NCBI GenBank assembly: GCA_012520725.1
Contig: JAAYNQ010000002.1
Coordinates: forward strand, 62,001-126,000
Direction: 5' to 3'
Length of the DNA stretch: 64,000 bases
Source: Syntrophomonadaceae bacterium
GTDB lineage: Bacteria; Bacillota; Syntrophomonadia; Syntrophomonadales; Syntrophomonadaceae
Position numbers and translations under genes: made by a program. The notes beneath the pieces are model-generated. The model was not told the origin of the DNA and searched no databases. It worked only from the letters and a program-made list of their open reading frames with translations. This document shows positions 43,248 through 52,926 of this stretch, piece after piece (position 1 is the first letter of the stretch; each line of letters begins with the position of its first letter).

Positions 43248-45278
43248 CTAGTTATTTACAATATCTTTATCCTTTTTAAACTTTTTTCCTATATATGAGT
43301 TCATCCACTCCGCCTGCCCGATCTCCTGTATTAATATCCGGCTTAATTCAAGCAGCTTAAGGTCTTTTAGTAAATCCGCTACCTTGAGCTGGTTTAAGCC
43401 ATGTTGCTTAACCCCCCAAAACTCACCGGCACCTCGCAAAAGCAAATCCTCCTGGGCTAGTCTAAAACCATCCTGAGTATTTTCCATAATCATCAGCCTT
43501 TTACAGCCATCTTCGGTGTGGGGATCTCCCAGCAAAAAACAATAAGACTGCTTTTTCCCTCTTCCCACCCGACCTCGCAACTGGTGCAGCTGAGATAAAC
43601 CAAATCGTTCAGCATGCATTACCACCATTATGGAAGCAGCCGGAACATCAACTCCAACCTCTATAACCGTAGTTGATACCAATACCTTTATTTCACCCGC
43701 TTTAAAACGCTGCATGATCTGCTCTTTTTCCCAGGCTTTTAGACGACCATGTATCAGACCTACCTCCAGATGGGAAAACATCCCCTCTTTTAGTCCTTCA
43801 TAAAGGGTAATAGCAGCCAGCAGATCCTGTTTTTCTGATTCTTCCACCAGAGGACAAACTATATAAGCCTGGACCGCCTCTTCTCTGACCTTGCGGGCAA
43901 TGAAGCGGTAAACCCGATCCGCATTTCTATTGGGGACAAACCTGGTATCCACCTTTTTCCGCCCGGGCGGCATTTGGTCGATAATGGAAAGGGATAAATC
44001 CCCATATAAGGTTAAAGCCAGGGTTCTGGGTATGGGGGTGGCAGTCATCACCAGCAGGTCGGGTGCATAGCCTTTATAGCTCAACAAGGCTCTTTGTTTT
44101 ACCCCAAAACGATGCTGCTCATCAATAACTGCCAAACCCAAACATTTAAATTCAACTTCATCCTGGATAATAGAATGGGTCCCTGCCAGTATATTTATTT
44201 CACCAGAAAGCAGAGCCTCCAGAATGCTGCGACGTTCACCGGCTGAAGTGGAGCGAGTTAAGCGGGCTACTTCTACTCCCTGATCCTGGAAAATTTTCCT
44301 CAAAGATTGATAATGCTGCTCCACCAGAATCTCGGTAGGTGCCATTATGGCGGCCTGATAACCGCTAGCTACAGCCCTGGCCATGGATAGAGCCGCCACC
44401 ACCGTCTTACCTGAGCCTACATCTCCCTGTAAAAGCCGGTTCATCTGCCGGGAAGCACCCATATCCTCATATATTTCTGCTAATACCCGGGTCTGGGCTG
44501 AAGTCAGAACAAAAGGCAACTGCTCTTGTATCCTCTCCAGCAGATTGCTTTGAGGCTGGTGTACTACATAGGAATCGGACTGCTGCTTTTTCTGTTCCTG
44601 AATCAGACTGTATTGAAAAAGCAGGAGCTCTTCCAGGGCCAATCTCTTACGAGCCCTAAGATAAGCGGGTCCATCCTGGGGAAAGTGCAAATTGTAAAAA
44701 GCAAAGCCTATATCGCAAAGATCATACTTTTGCTTCAGCTCCGGGCTTAATATATCCGGATAATGATGAAGATATTGGTTCAGAATATATAAAATAACCC
44801 CTCTTATGGTCTTCTGGCTTAATCCTTCCGTAAGAGCATATACCGGCAGTACATCTACCTGCTGGCTGCCGGCATCCAGTATTTCATATTCGCTGACATT
44901 TAACTCCATAAGACCCTGAGCAGTTTTGACTTTCCCGCTGACAAACAGTTCCTGCCCGGGATTAATAAGCTGGTCTAAAAAAGGCTGATTAAACCACACG
45001 GCAGTAATCAGCCCGGTATCATCCTCCATCAGGGCTTTAAAAATGTGCAGTCCACGCCGGCTGCGAGAGGCATGAGTACCTTTAACTGTAGCCCGTACCG
45101 CTGCTGCCTCCCCCGGCTTCAGGGACTTGATGGGGTCTGGGTGACCCCGGTTGAAGTAGGCCCGGGGCACATACCAGAAGAGGTCGAAGATATTATCTAC
45201 TCCCAGCCGTTTAAACTGCCGGCTTCTTTTAGGGCCAATTCCTTTCAGGTATTGAATATCCTGAAACAGAGCTTCCAT
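43248..45278 (-). CDS. recG: ATP-dependent DNA helicase RecG
   Basis: A 676-residue helicase with the wedge domain at the N-terminus (residues 1-150, LKGIGPKRSRQFKRLG) and SF2 motifs: LLQGDVGSGKTVVA (about 285), APTEILVEQHY, AGTHSII, DEQHRFG (about 390), TATPIPRTLAL and QLRGRVGRG (about 570). It reverses stalled forks and branch-migrates Holliday junctions. Start ATG 45278. It follows the yloV gene, as in Bacillus. Confidence 0.97.
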   Translation of the reverse strand: MEALFQDIQYLKGIGPKRSRQFKRLGVDNIFDLFWYVPRAYFNRGHPDPIKSLKPGEAAAVRATVKGTHASRSRRGLHIFKALMEDDTGLITAVWFNQPFLDQLINPGQELFVSGKVKTAQGLMELNVSEYEILDAGSQQVDVLPVYALTEGLSQKTIRGVILYILNQYLHHYPDILSPELKQKYDLCDIGFAFYNLHFPQDGPAYLRARKRLALEELLLFQYSLIQEQKKQQSDSYVVHQPQSNLLERIQEQLPFVLTSAQTRVLAEIYEDMGASRQMNRLLQGDVGSGKTVVAALSMARAVASGYQAAIMAPTEILVEQHYQSLRKIFQDQGVEVARLTRSTSAGERRSILEALLSGEINILAGTHSIIQDEVEFKCLGLAVIDEQHRFGVKQRALLSYKGYAPDLLVMTATPIPRTLALTLYGDLSLSIIDQMPPGRKKVDTRFVPNRNADRVYRFIARKVREEAVQAYIVCPLVEESEKQDLLAAITLYEGLKEGMFSHLEVGLIHGRLKAWEKEQIMQRFKAGEIKVLVSTTVIEVGVDVPAASIMVVMHAERFGLSQLHQLRGRVGRGKKQSYCFLLGDPHTEDGCKRLMIMENTQDGFRLAQEDLLLRGAGEFWGVKQHGLNQLKVADLLKDLKLLELSRILIQEIGQAEWMNSYIGKKFKKDKDIVNN

Positions 45279-45407
45279 TATTCCTGTTTATCCTCCCTGT
45301 TATCCATTATCTTAGGAGTCAATAGACCCTTCAGTTCTGCAGTTTAGCAGTTAGAATGCAGAATGAATAGCATGATCTTGGCTATATAGTTGGTGGCAGT
45401 ATAAAGA

Positions 45408-45444
45408 CAACCCGGAGCCAATTAAGGTATTCATCCCCGGGTTG
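45408..45444 (-). terminator. hairpin after yloV
   Basis: CAACCCGG (minus strand, 45437-45444) pairs with CCGGGTTG (45408-45415) 20 bases after the yloV stop, followed by TCTTTAT. The short T-run makes this moderate. Confidence 0.55.
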
Positions 45445-45465
45445 CCCTTAAACAATATTTCATCA

Positions 45466-47091
45466 TTACTCCACTGAAATAAAATAGCTATAATGAGGCT
45501 GTCCGCCCCAATGCATTTCCACTTCGTGTTCCGGGAAAGACTCTTCAATGATCTCCTTTAAAGCCATTGCTTCTTCTTCCCTTAAACCATTGCCATAGAA
45601 AAGGGTAATCAATTCACTATCTTCATCTACCATCTGCTCCAGGAGCTTTTGAGCAATCTCGTTTTCTTCATCTCCGGTTGCGGTAATTTCTCCCGCTAGA
45701 ATACCTATCTTATCCCCTTCTTTGATATCCAGACCGTTCATGGCTGAATCCCTGACCGCGTAGGTTATCTCGGCGAATTTAACCTGTTTGATCTCTTCCG
45801 TCATTTCACTTAATATGCTATCAATATCACCTTCGGGATCATAAGCCACCAAAGCGGTAATGGCTTGCATAACCGATAAGGTTGGCACCACCGCTATTTT
45901 CTTCTCAGTCAAGCTGTCCAGCTGTTGAGCAGCCATAATTATATTGCTGTTATTGGGAAATATTATCACGGCTGGAGAATTCACCTTTTCTGCTGCAGAT
46001 AAAAGGTCTTCGGTACTGGGATTCATAGTCTGCCCTCCCTCAACCACTTCATCCACGCCCAGGCTTTTCAGAATGTCAATAACCCCTGCTCCGGAAGCCA
46101 CCGCCACTAGTCCAATCTTCTTAGCTGCTTTTTGCTTCTGTTCATCTTCCAAGTTTAGACGGTGTTCGTGTACTTCTTCCAGCATGTTATTGATTTTGAT
46201 ATCACTTAATTGTCCCCATTGCAAACAGGATTCCAATACCTTACCAGGGTGGTTAACATGTATATGCACCTTAACCAGGTCATCTCCACCAACCACCAGC
46301 ATAGAATCCCCCAGTGGATTTAGATGCTCTTTTATTTCTTCGGGATTCAGATCATTGCCTTTTATCAATAATTCAGTACAATACTGGTATTCCAAGGCTT
46401 CCAACCTGACCGCCATGGCTTCAACTGTTTCCGGCGCCATATCCTGGCGATAGGTATCCAGGGGAATTTCGTTTTCAAGGGCAAAACCCTCCATAAAACC
46501 TTCCAGGAAATAGACCAATCCCTGTCCGCCGGAATCTACCACTCCTGCTTCCTTAAGCACCGGCAGCATATCCGGAGTCTTCTTCAGGGTTCTTGCTCCG
46601 GCATTGATACCGGATAAGAGCATGGCAATAATATCTTTATTATGGCTTGCTTCTTTTTCACAGGCTCGTGCTACCTCTCTAATAACAGTAAGAATGGTTC
46701 CTTCCACCGGTTTCATGACCGCCTCATAAGCGGTATCGGATCCATTTTTAAAAGCCCTGGCCAAATCCATGGAACCAGCTTTTTCCTTTCCCTCCAGTTC
46801 CCGGGCTATACCCCTGAAGATCTGGGAAAGTATAACTCCCGAATTGCCCCGGGCCCCCATCAAAGCGCCTTTGGATATGGCTTTGGCTACCTTACCCAGA
46901 GCTTGATCCTGGTTTTTTTCACCTTCTTTAACTGCTGACATCAGGGTAAGATACATATTGGTCCCCGTATCTCCGTCCGGTACTGGAAATACATTGAGTT
47001 GATCAACCCTATCTTTATTGTGTTCCAGTTTTATGCAGCCCGCCTTTATGCTTCTTACCAGATCGATTCCTTCAACAAACTCGAGACTCAA
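45466..47091 (-). CDS. DAK2-domain protein YloV (fatty acid kinase FakA-like)
   Basis: A 541-residue protein. The N-terminal DhaL-type kinase domain has VFPVPDGDTGTNM (about residues 33-45) and ALMGARGNSGVILSQ (about 75-90). A middle domain (PF21645 type) and a C-terminal DegV-like half follow (about 320-541). In Firmicutes, FakA phosphorylates fatty acids bound to FakB (DegV) for membrane lipid synthesis. Start ATG 47091, 14 bases after yloU. The order rpmB-yloU-yloV-recG is that of Bacillus. Confidence 0.93.
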   Translation of the reverse strand: MSLEFVEGIDLVRSIKAGCIKLEHNKDRVDQLNVFPVPDGDTGTNMYLTLMSAVKEGEKNQDQALGKVAKAISKGALMGARGNSGVILSQIFRGIARELEGKEKAGSMDLARAFKNGSDTAYEAVMKPVEGTILTVIREVARACEKEASHNKDIIAMLLSGINAGARTLKKTPDMLPVLKEAGVVDSGGQGLVYFLEGFMEGFALENEIPLDTYRQDMAPETVEAMAVRLEALEYQYCTELLIKGNDLNPEEIKEHLNPLGDSMLVVGGDDLVKVHIHVNHPGKVLESCLQWGQLSDIKINNMLEEVHEHRLNLEDEQKQKAAKKIGLVAVASGAGVIDILKSLGVDEVVEGGQTMNPSTEDLLSAAEKVNSPAVIIFPNNSNIIMAAQQLDSLTEKKIAVVPTLSVMQAITALVAYDPEGDIDSILSEMTEEIKQVKFAEITYAVRDSAMNGLDIKEGDKIGILAGEITATGDEENEIAQKLLEQMVDEDSELITLFYGNGLREEEAMALKEIIEESFPEHEVEMHWGGQPHYSYFISVE

Positions 47092-47105
47092 GTGTTTATC
47101 CTCCC

Positions 47106-47468
47106 CTATTTTTCTGTAAGAACCTTAACGCCTCTTACATTGACATTAACTGTGGCTACTGGTATGCCGGCAATGTTTTCCAATTCATAGCGCACTTTTT
47201 GCATAACATTGTTGCCCACTTCTTTTATCTTAATACCATAGCCCACTATAACATGTAAATCTACTTCCAGTCCATTTTCCCCTTTTTTTACCATAACGCC
47301 CTTTCGGACCGATTCTCTGCCTAAAATACTGCTTAATCCAGAATGGAAATCCTGGGCTACCATCCCTACCAGGCCATAACAGTCCATGGCTGCCAGACCG
47401 GCAATGCTTTGTACTACTTCTTTATCTACATTTACTGTTCCCAGGTCATTGGTCTTAATCGTGTACAT
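47106..47468 (-). CDS. Asp23/Gls24 family protein YloU
   Basis: A 120-residue Asp23 family protein with VQSIAGLAAMDCYGLVGM (residues about 20-37) and DLHVIVGYGIKI. The family is linked to the cell envelope stress response and, by position, to the YloV fatty acid kinase downstream. Start ATG 47468 with GGAGGT upstream. Divergent from rpmB, 120 bases away. Confidence 0.92.
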   Translation of the reverse strand: MYTIKTNDLGTVNVDKEVVQSIAGLAAMDCYGLVGMVAQDFHSGLSSILGRESVRKGVMVKKGENGLEVDLHVIVGYGIKIKEVGNNVMQKVRYELENIAGIPVATVNVNVRGVKVLTEK

Positions 47469-47589
47469 GAAACTACCTCCTATCTGTTATTGAATATTCT
47501 ACAAGAGAATATTTATTCCTTTTTCTTGCCCTTTATGGTTAGATTTGATAAAATATGTAGGTGCACTTCAATGAGAGGGGGCAAGAAAC

Positions 47590-47778
47590 GTGGCTAAATG
47601 TGACATTTGCGGGAAAGGCATTGGTTTTGGTAAAAAGTACAGCCACTCCCATATAAGAACTAACCGGCAATGGAAACCAAATATTCAACGGGTAAGAGCA
47701 ATAGTAGATGGCACTCCTAAAAGACTTAATGTTTGTACCCGCTGCCTGCGTTCGGGAAAAGTACAAAGAGCTATTTAA
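47590..47778 (+). CDS. rpmB: 50S ribosomal protein L28
   Basis: A 62-residue L28 starting [20 protein letters not shown] and ending with [10 protein letters not shown], so it is the zinc-binding CxxC...CxxC form. The start is GTG at 47590 behind GAGAGGGGG. Divergent from yloU and convergent with hslO. Confidence 0.96.
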   Translation: MAKCDICGKGIGFGKKYSHSHIRTNRQWKPNIQRVRAIVDGTPKRLNVCTRCLRSGKVQRAI

Positions 47779-47797
47779 TACTCATTTGACAAGAGAG

Positions 47798-47817
47798 CCC
47801 GGGGCTTATTCCCCGGG
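47798..47817. terminator. terminator between rpmB and hslO
   Basis: CCCGGGG (47798-47804) and CCCCGGG (47811-47817) pair around CTTATT, followed by TTATTTGCTTC on the plus strand. It directly adjoins the hslO stop and serves rpmB. Confidence 0.7.
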
Positions 47818-48699
47818 TTATTTGCTTCTATAAGCATCAATTTCTGCTTGATCAAATTGGTAAACCTGATTGCAGAAATTGCAGGTGATCTCCAATCCCC
47901 CCTCTTTCTCACAAATATCAGCTAGTTCCTCTTCAGATAGACCGGATAATATAACCCCCAGCCGCTCCCGGCTGCATTTACATTTAAAAGCTAAGGGCTT
48001 GGAGTCCAGCTGCTGATAAGCTATGCCTTCCATGACTTGGGCCAATACCTCTTCCAGGCTTTCATGCCGGTATATGGCATCACTTATGGGTCCTAATCTA
48101 CCTACGTTTTCTTCCAAGCTTTGCAGGAGATCGTCCTGGGCACCGGGCATGGCTTGAATGATTAAACCTCCAGCAGCCTTTATGCTCAAATCCGTATCAA
48201 CTAATACTCCTAAGGCCACCAAGGAAGGTATCTGCTCAGATTGCATAAAGTACTGGGCCAGATCTTCTGCGATCTCACCGCTCAGCAGCTTAACTTGTCC
48301 CCTAAAGGGCTGTTTCAGGCCCATATCCCTTATTACTTCCAAATAGCCTTCTTGTCCTACTAGTCCTCCCACATCCAGTTTTCCTGGAGCTTGGGGAGGC
48401 AAATCTGCCTGCGGCACTGAAATTAATGCTCTTCCATGGCCTGCTGCATCAACTGTAGCTACAATGGGCCCGGCCGGGCCATTGCCGTTAACCCTCAGGG
48501 TAAGGGCATGGTCTTCCCCCTTTAAGTCACTGCCCATCATCAGAGCTGCCGTTAGGACCCGGCCTAAGGCTGCAGAAGCAGTGGCTGAAGTCTGGTGGCG
48601 AATATGGGCTTCTTCCACTACCCCGGTAGTGCTGGCCAAAATAACCCTCACCTGTTTATCAGCGTCAAGGGCTTTTATCAAATAATCCTTTTTTATCAC
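47818..48699 (-). CDS. hslO: redox-regulated chaperone Hsp33
   Basis: A 293-residue Hsp33 with the redox switch CKCSRERL (about residue 236) and CNFC (about 270) that hold zinc when reduced. It prevents aggregation under oxidative stress. In this anaerobe it may guard against oxygen exposure. Start ATG 48699; converges with rpmB. Confidence 0.95.
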   Translation of the reverse strand: MIKKDYLIKALDADKQVRVILASTTGVVEEAHIRHQTSATASAALGRVLTAALMMGSDLKGEDHALTLRVNGNGPAGPIVATVDAAGHGRALISVPQADLPPQAPGKLDVGGLVGQEGYLEVIRDMGLKQPFRGQVKLLSGEIAEDLAQYFMQSEQIPSLVALGVLVDTDLSIKAAGGLIIQAMPGAQDDLLQSLEENVGRLGPISDAIYRHESLEEVLAQVMEGIAYQQLDSKPLAFKCKCSRERLGVILSGLSEEELADICEKEGGLEITCNFCNQVYQFDQAEIDAYRSK

Positions 48700-49015
48700 C
48701 TTAACATCCCTTTATAATAATACTTCACTAGTAATTATAACCACAAATAGCTTTAATTTAAAATTGATTGCTTAGAAAATACATCCCAAGCACTTTATTT
48801 TTTCGCCAGAGAACTGCTTTATAAACCTGCCATCTATATCTTAGCTTGTGACTCCATACTGCTTAATATAAGCTAATGGCTCATATTTCAGGGTCAGGTT
48901 TCTATCATGACCTGTTTCCATGACTAAATGACGGTTTAAATCCAGTTTGAAATGTAGTAATTTTAAATAGGAGCTATATTTTCATAAAACATAATACCAA
49001 GTGGAGGAAATGAAT
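48700..49015. other. intergenic region, no gene seen
   Basis: About 315 AT-rich bases between divergent hslO and the gamma-carbonic anhydrase gene. I see no open frame with a ribosome site, no strong hairpin and no clear promoter pair. Confidence 0.5.
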
Positions 49016-49546
49016 ATGGCAGTATATGCATTTGAAGGCAATCGCCCGGAAATAAGCAAACTGGCTTATATCCACCCCAGCGCATCGGTAATAGGCAATG
49101 TAATAATAGGTGATCAGTGTTTTATAGGTCCCGGAGCAGTTATCAGGGCAGACTATGGCAAAATATGTTTGGGATCCGGCTGTGCAATTGAAGACAATTG
49201 CATCATACACTCTGAACCTGACAGCATAGTATTAATGGAAAATGACATAATTGTAGGCCATGGTGCCATAGTACATGGTCCTTGTTTGATAAAAAACAAT
49301 TCCATCATCGGCATGGGATCTATCATATCAACCGGCTGCGAAGTTGGCTCTTATTGTTTTTTGGCCGCTGGCAGTCTGCTATTGCCCGGTCAGCATATTC
49401 CCGCCCGAACCATGGCCGCCGGCAACCCGGCCAGGCCCAAAAAAGCAGTGGATGGAAAGCTTTTGTTTTATTGCCAAAAAGCACCTGCCCTTTACCGTCA
49501 ACTCTCAGAACGCTATATTAAAGGGCTTGAACTATTAAGCCCTTAA
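49016..49546 (+). CDS. gamma-carbonic anhydrase family hexapeptide-repeat protein
   Basis: A 176-residue left-handed beta-helix protein. Hexapeptide repeats run from about residue 18 to 140, with metal ligand histidines in IIHSEP (about 66) and VGHGAIVHG (about 83-91). Relatives include YrdA/PaaY and Cam-type carbonic anhydrases. Carbonic anhydrase activity is possible but the catalytic loop of Cam is short here. The ATG at 49016 has GGAGG (49003-49007) 8 nt upstream; in-frame GTG 49001 and ATG 49010 overlap that site. Stands alone. Confidence 0.88.
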   Translation: MAVYAFEGNRPEISKLAYIHPSASVIGNVIIGDQCFIGPGAVIRADYGKICLGSGCAIEDNCIIHSEPDSIVLMENDIIVGHGAIVHGPCLIKNNSIIGMGSIISTGCEVGSYCFLAAGSLLLPGQHIPARTMAAGNPARPKKAVDGKLLFYCQKAPALYRQLSERYIKGLELLSP

Positions 49547-49813
49547 ACTGCCATACCAGCCAGGGGCAGCCCAATAGCAGCAGACAATGGACTTACATGG
49601 GGAGACTGGGGCAGACAGCCAGCTGCAGCATACTCTTAATAAGTATGGATACTGCTGTGGTAGTGCCAACGGTATGGACTCTATGACTTATGACCAGGAA
49701 AATAAAGTATTTTTATATTATTAAGAAAAGAAAAAAATAGGCTCAGGCAGGGAAATATAAGCTCAAAGTAGAACTTCTTATTTTGTGATTGTAGGATTAA
49801 AGGGGGCATTAGA
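49547..49813. other. intergenic region, no gene seen
   Basis: About 265 bases between two plus-strand genes. No coding frame and no strong hairpin are seen; the last 100 bases are AT-rich and may hold the coaD promoter. Confidence 0.4.
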
Positions 49814-50302
49814 TTGCGCTTAGCAGTTTACCCGGGAAGCTTCGATCCAATTACCAACGGTCATATCGACGTACTGGAGAGAAGCAGCAAACTATTTGAC
49901 CGGATCATTATTGCAGTAGTACACAACCTGACCAAAAAAGCCATGTTTTCTCTGGATGAAAGAGTAGAGATGATAAGAGAAAGTGTAGCACATATTCCCA
50001 ATGTAGAAATTGATTGCTTCAGCGGTTTATTGGCCAACTATCTGGCAGAAAAAAAGGCCTGTGCCATAATAAGAGGTTTGAGGACGGTTACCGACTTTGA
50101 GTATGAAATGCACATGGCCATGATTAACCGGGAACTTATCCCTGAAATCGATACCATATTTATAACTTCAGATAAGAACTATATATTTATCTCTTCCAGT
50201 GCAGTAAAGGAAGCGGCCATGGTAGGGGGTAAGGTTGAACAAATGGTACCCCCCATAGTAAACCGGGCATTAAAAGAAAAGTATTTATCGACCTTAAGCT
50301 GA
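49814..50302 (+). CDS. coaD: phosphopantetheine adenylyltransferase
   Basis: A 162-residue CoaD with AVYPGSFDPITNGHIDVLER (the T/HxGH site), IRGLRTVTDFEYEMHMA (about 88) and FISSSAVKEAAM near 128. It makes dephospho-CoA from 4'-phosphopantetheine. Start TTG 49814 behind AAAGGGGGC. In Bacillus coaD follows rsmD; here it has moved 9 kb away. Confidence 0.96.
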   Translation: MRLAVYPGSFDPITNGHIDVLERSSKLFDRIIIAVVHNLTKKAMFSLDERVEMIRESVAHIPNVEIDCFSGLLANYLAEKKACAIIRGLRTVTDFEYEMHMAMINRELIPEIDTIFITSDKNYIFISSSAVKEAAMVGGKVEQMVPPIVNRALKEKYLSTLS

Positions 50303-50422
50303 TATAAAACACAATATATTAAAAGTGATATAATCCCCATCATTCCAGTCATTGCTTTTGGGGTAGTTCATATATTTTCACCCTGTTAGCAGTTGATCCC
50401 GATAAAAAGGAGCTCTCTTTGA

Positions 50423-50932
50423 GTGATATTCTCACCGATTTTTTCCAGCATAGATAGAGCCAAACTGCAGAATCCATCCCAAATAAGAGCCTGGCTGCTA
50501 GAATTGATGCAAGCATATCCCTTGGAAATCAGTACTCCTCTGGCCTTGGCCATTTATGCCGGAGGAGTAAGACCTGATGGGAACAATTATGAAACCCTGG
50601 GGCAAGCTACCCTGCTGGACTATTTTATCTCGCAAGTGACCCGGGATTTATATCAATTAGCTGAAGTTTCAGAAGCTGAGTATGAGCGTTTTCTGGACCT
50701 GCTGGATCTCAAATCATCCCGGGCTCTCTTGCAATTAGGCCAGATAGCAGCCAAATATGATCTTTATCCATCCGATTATACCCCAGGTAATTTAAGCCGG
50801 ATAAGTGATGCAGATGACCGACGTGATTTTGAAAAGCACTTTTTGGAGGAAGCCTTTTTAAACTCTGCCTTTACCATACTGGCCGGTGTTTTTTACTATG
50901 TCCACGGAAAATTATACCCGCTTAAGACTTAA
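50423..50932 (+). CDS. conserved-looking hypothetical protein, 169 residues
   Basis: Not recognised. The protein is acidic and mostly helical, without signal peptide or membrane segment. A conserved-looking centre is AIYAGGVRPDGNNYETLGQ (about residues 45-63). The start is GTG at 50423 with AAGGAG (50407-50412) 10 nt upstream. It lies between coaD and ku on the same strand, separated from both by over 100 bases, so it may be a single-gene unit. Confidence 0.65.
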   Translation: MIFSPIFSSIDRAKLQNPSQIRAWLLELMQAYPLEISTPLALAIYAGGVRPDGNNYETLGQATLLDYFISQVTRDLYQLAEVSEAEYERFLDLLDLKSSRALLQLGQIAAKYDLYPSDYTPGNLSRISDADDRRDFEKHFLEEAFLNSAFTILAGVFYYVHGKLYPLKT

Positions 50933-51075
50933 GACTATACATTCCTTAATAAGAGCAGAATATCAAGTGCTTCTCTATCTACCCAATACTCCCCGGGAAA
51001 TTATGATTCAAGTAAAGTTAAAGCATAAAAGCCCTTCTTGTAATAAAAGCTAAGTACAAATCAACGGGAAGGAAG

Positions 51076-51909
51076 ATGGATTTGAGAACTCTGTGGAAGG
51101 GCGCAGTTAGTTTTGGTCTGGTCAATATCCCAGTAAAAATGTACGTAGCTACCGAAAAAAAAGATATTAAATTTAATTACCTGCATAAAGAATGCATGTC
51201 CCCGGTTAAGTATCGCAAATACTGCCCTAACTGTGATCGGGAGCTGAACGGTGAGGAAATCGTCCGGGGCTATGAGTATCAGAAAGACCAATATGTAATA
51301 ATCAACGAGGAAGATATGGAACGCATCCCTCTTAACAACACCAAAACTATCGATATATTGGACTTCGTAGATCTGAATCAACTGGATCCAATCTATTTTG
51401 ATAAAAGCTATTATCTAGAAGCTTCTGCCGGAGGTGAGAAAGCTTACACCCTATTGACTCAAGCTATGGAGCAAACCGGCAAAGTAGCAATAGCCAAGGT
51501 GCTAATTCGCAGCAAACAAAGTTTGGCCGCCCTGCGTATAAAAGATAGGGTCTTGGTGATGGAAACCATCTTCTATCCTGACGAAATTCGATCCCCTGCC
51601 TCTCTTAATACAGGAATAGAAGCAGTCCAGCTAAATGATAATGAGATGAAAATGGCAGTTAATCTGATCCAAAATCTTTCCAGCGATTTTGATCCTGCCA
51701 AATACCAGGATGAATACCGGGAGGCTCTCTGGGAGATGATACAGAGCAAGGTATCCGGCCAGGAAGTTGTAGTATCCCCGGCATCCCCGAACACAGCTAA
51801 TGTGGTGGACCTGATGGAAGCCTTGAAAGCCAGTGTGGAACTGGCCGAGAGTAAAAGAAAGGCCAGCGGTACTAAAAAGCCGGGCCGTCGTAAAAAAACC
51901 GGCAGCTAA
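51076..51909 (+). CDS. ku: non-homologous end joining protein Ku
   Basis: A 277-residue bacterial Ku: LWKGAVSFGLVNIPVKMY near the N-terminus, KYCPNCDRELNGEEIVRGYEY (part, about 50-70), and a central beta barrel with the typical YFDKSYYLEA. The C-terminal 20 residues are Lys/Arg-rich (KKPGRRKKTGS), the DNA-threading tail. It binds DNA ends and recruits the LigD ligase, which is not in this window. Such repair matters in germinating spores. ATG 51076 with GGAAGG upstream. The decayed pdx locus starts 40 bases later on the opposite strand. Confidence 0.95.
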   Translation: MDLRTLWKGAVSFGLVNIPVKMYVATEKKDIKFNYLHKECMSPVKYRKYCPNCDRELNGEEIVRGYEYQKDQYVIINEEDMERIPLNNTKTIDILDFVDLNQLDPIYFDKSYYLEASAGGEKAYTLLTQAMEQTGKVAIAKVLIRSKQSLAALRIKDRVLVMETIFYPDEIRSPASLNTGIEAVQLNDNEMKMAVNLIQNLSSDFDPAKYQDEYREALWEMIQSKVSGQEVVVSPASPNTANVVDLMEALKASVELAESKRKASGTKKPGRRKKTGS

Positions 51910-51947
51910 AGAGTAAATCGCCAGAGTATTAATTGTGTTATTGGGGG

Positions 51948-52238
51948 TTATTCTTTGCATAAAGGGCGGGTTAACTCGCTGTTGCTGATCCTTTTCCACC
52001 AGGAACAGCTCAGCTCCCGCAAGGGTTCCAGGATTCCTAATTCCCGGAGCAGTTTACCCATAGTGGTGCTCTCCCCTCCCGGCAGAATAATACCGTCTAT
52101 TCCAGACAATTGCTGGGGTTTCCTCACCTGGATAATATCTATTCCTGGAATCTTTTGCAGGCATTGAACATGTTCCATAACCGATCCCTGCAGGGCCAGC
52201 ACCCCCACCTGCAAACCTTTACCAACCTCGATGGGCAT
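51948..52238 (-). pseudogene. pdxT: pdxT remnant, 3' part lost
   Basis: The first 77 residues match PdxT glutaminase (VGVLALQGSVMEHV, IILPGGESTTMGKLLREL, GILEPLRE). After residue 77 homology ends abruptly and an unrelated tail of about 20 residues leads to a stop. A full PdxT has about 190 residues; the catalytic Cys of GTCAG and the His-Glu pair are missing. It cannot supply ammonia to PdxS. The deletion end faces ku. The 5' end overlaps pdxS by 20 bases, with GGAGG before the ATG, as in an intact pdxST operon. Confidence 0.85.
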
Positions 52239-52926
52239 ATTGATCCTCCAGTTTATCTATCTCCAAACCCTCCATAGCGTCACCTAATCCTTCCGAGACT
52301 TCCATAATAATCTGGGGGTCCTGATAGTTGGTAGTGGCCTTGACAATAGCCCGGGCTCTGGCTTCCGGATCTGCCGATTTAAAGATACCTGAACCGACAA
52401 ATATTCCATCACAGCCTAGCTGCATCATTAGAGCGGCATCGGCCGGTGTAGCTATTCCCCCGGCAGCAAAGTTGACCACCGGTAATTTTTTATGTTCGGC
52501 AATATAGTCCAGCAGCTCTACCGGAGATCCAATCTCTTTAGCATAAGTCATGCGTTCTTCCCGGGGCATAAGTTGTACCCGGCGAATTTGCGAGCTAATG
52601 CAGCGCATATGCCTGACGGCCTCTACCACATTACCGGTTCCGGCTTCACCTTTAGTGCGGATCATGGCCGCCCCTTCGCCGATTCTGCGCAGGGCCTCTC
52701 CCAGGTCTCTGGCTCCACATACAAAAGGAATATCAAAGCTCTTTTTGTCAATGTGGAACATTTCATCCGCCGGAGTCAAGACTTCGCTTTCATCAATAAA
52801 GTCGATACCAATAGCCTGCAATATTTGTGCTTCTACAAAATGCCCTATTCTCACTTTGGCCATGACTGGGATACTAACCGCCTTTTTTATCTCCTTAATC
52901 ATTTTGGGATCGGACATACGGTCTGC
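52219..52926 (-). pseudogene. pdxS: pdxS remnant, 5' part lost
   Basis: From the ATG at 52917 the frame matches PdxS from MSDPKMIK to the C-terminal RGW (232 residues), including [10 protein letters not shown] with the catalytic Lys, [10 protein letters not shown] and the [17 protein letters not shown] stretch. Homology runs three codons further upstream (to 52926), then meets a TGA. About 60 N-terminal residues of the family are absent, including the IMDV Asp of the active site. The join to the MocR fragment is right there. It lacks a ribosome site and promoter and is very likely non-functional. Confidence 0.85.
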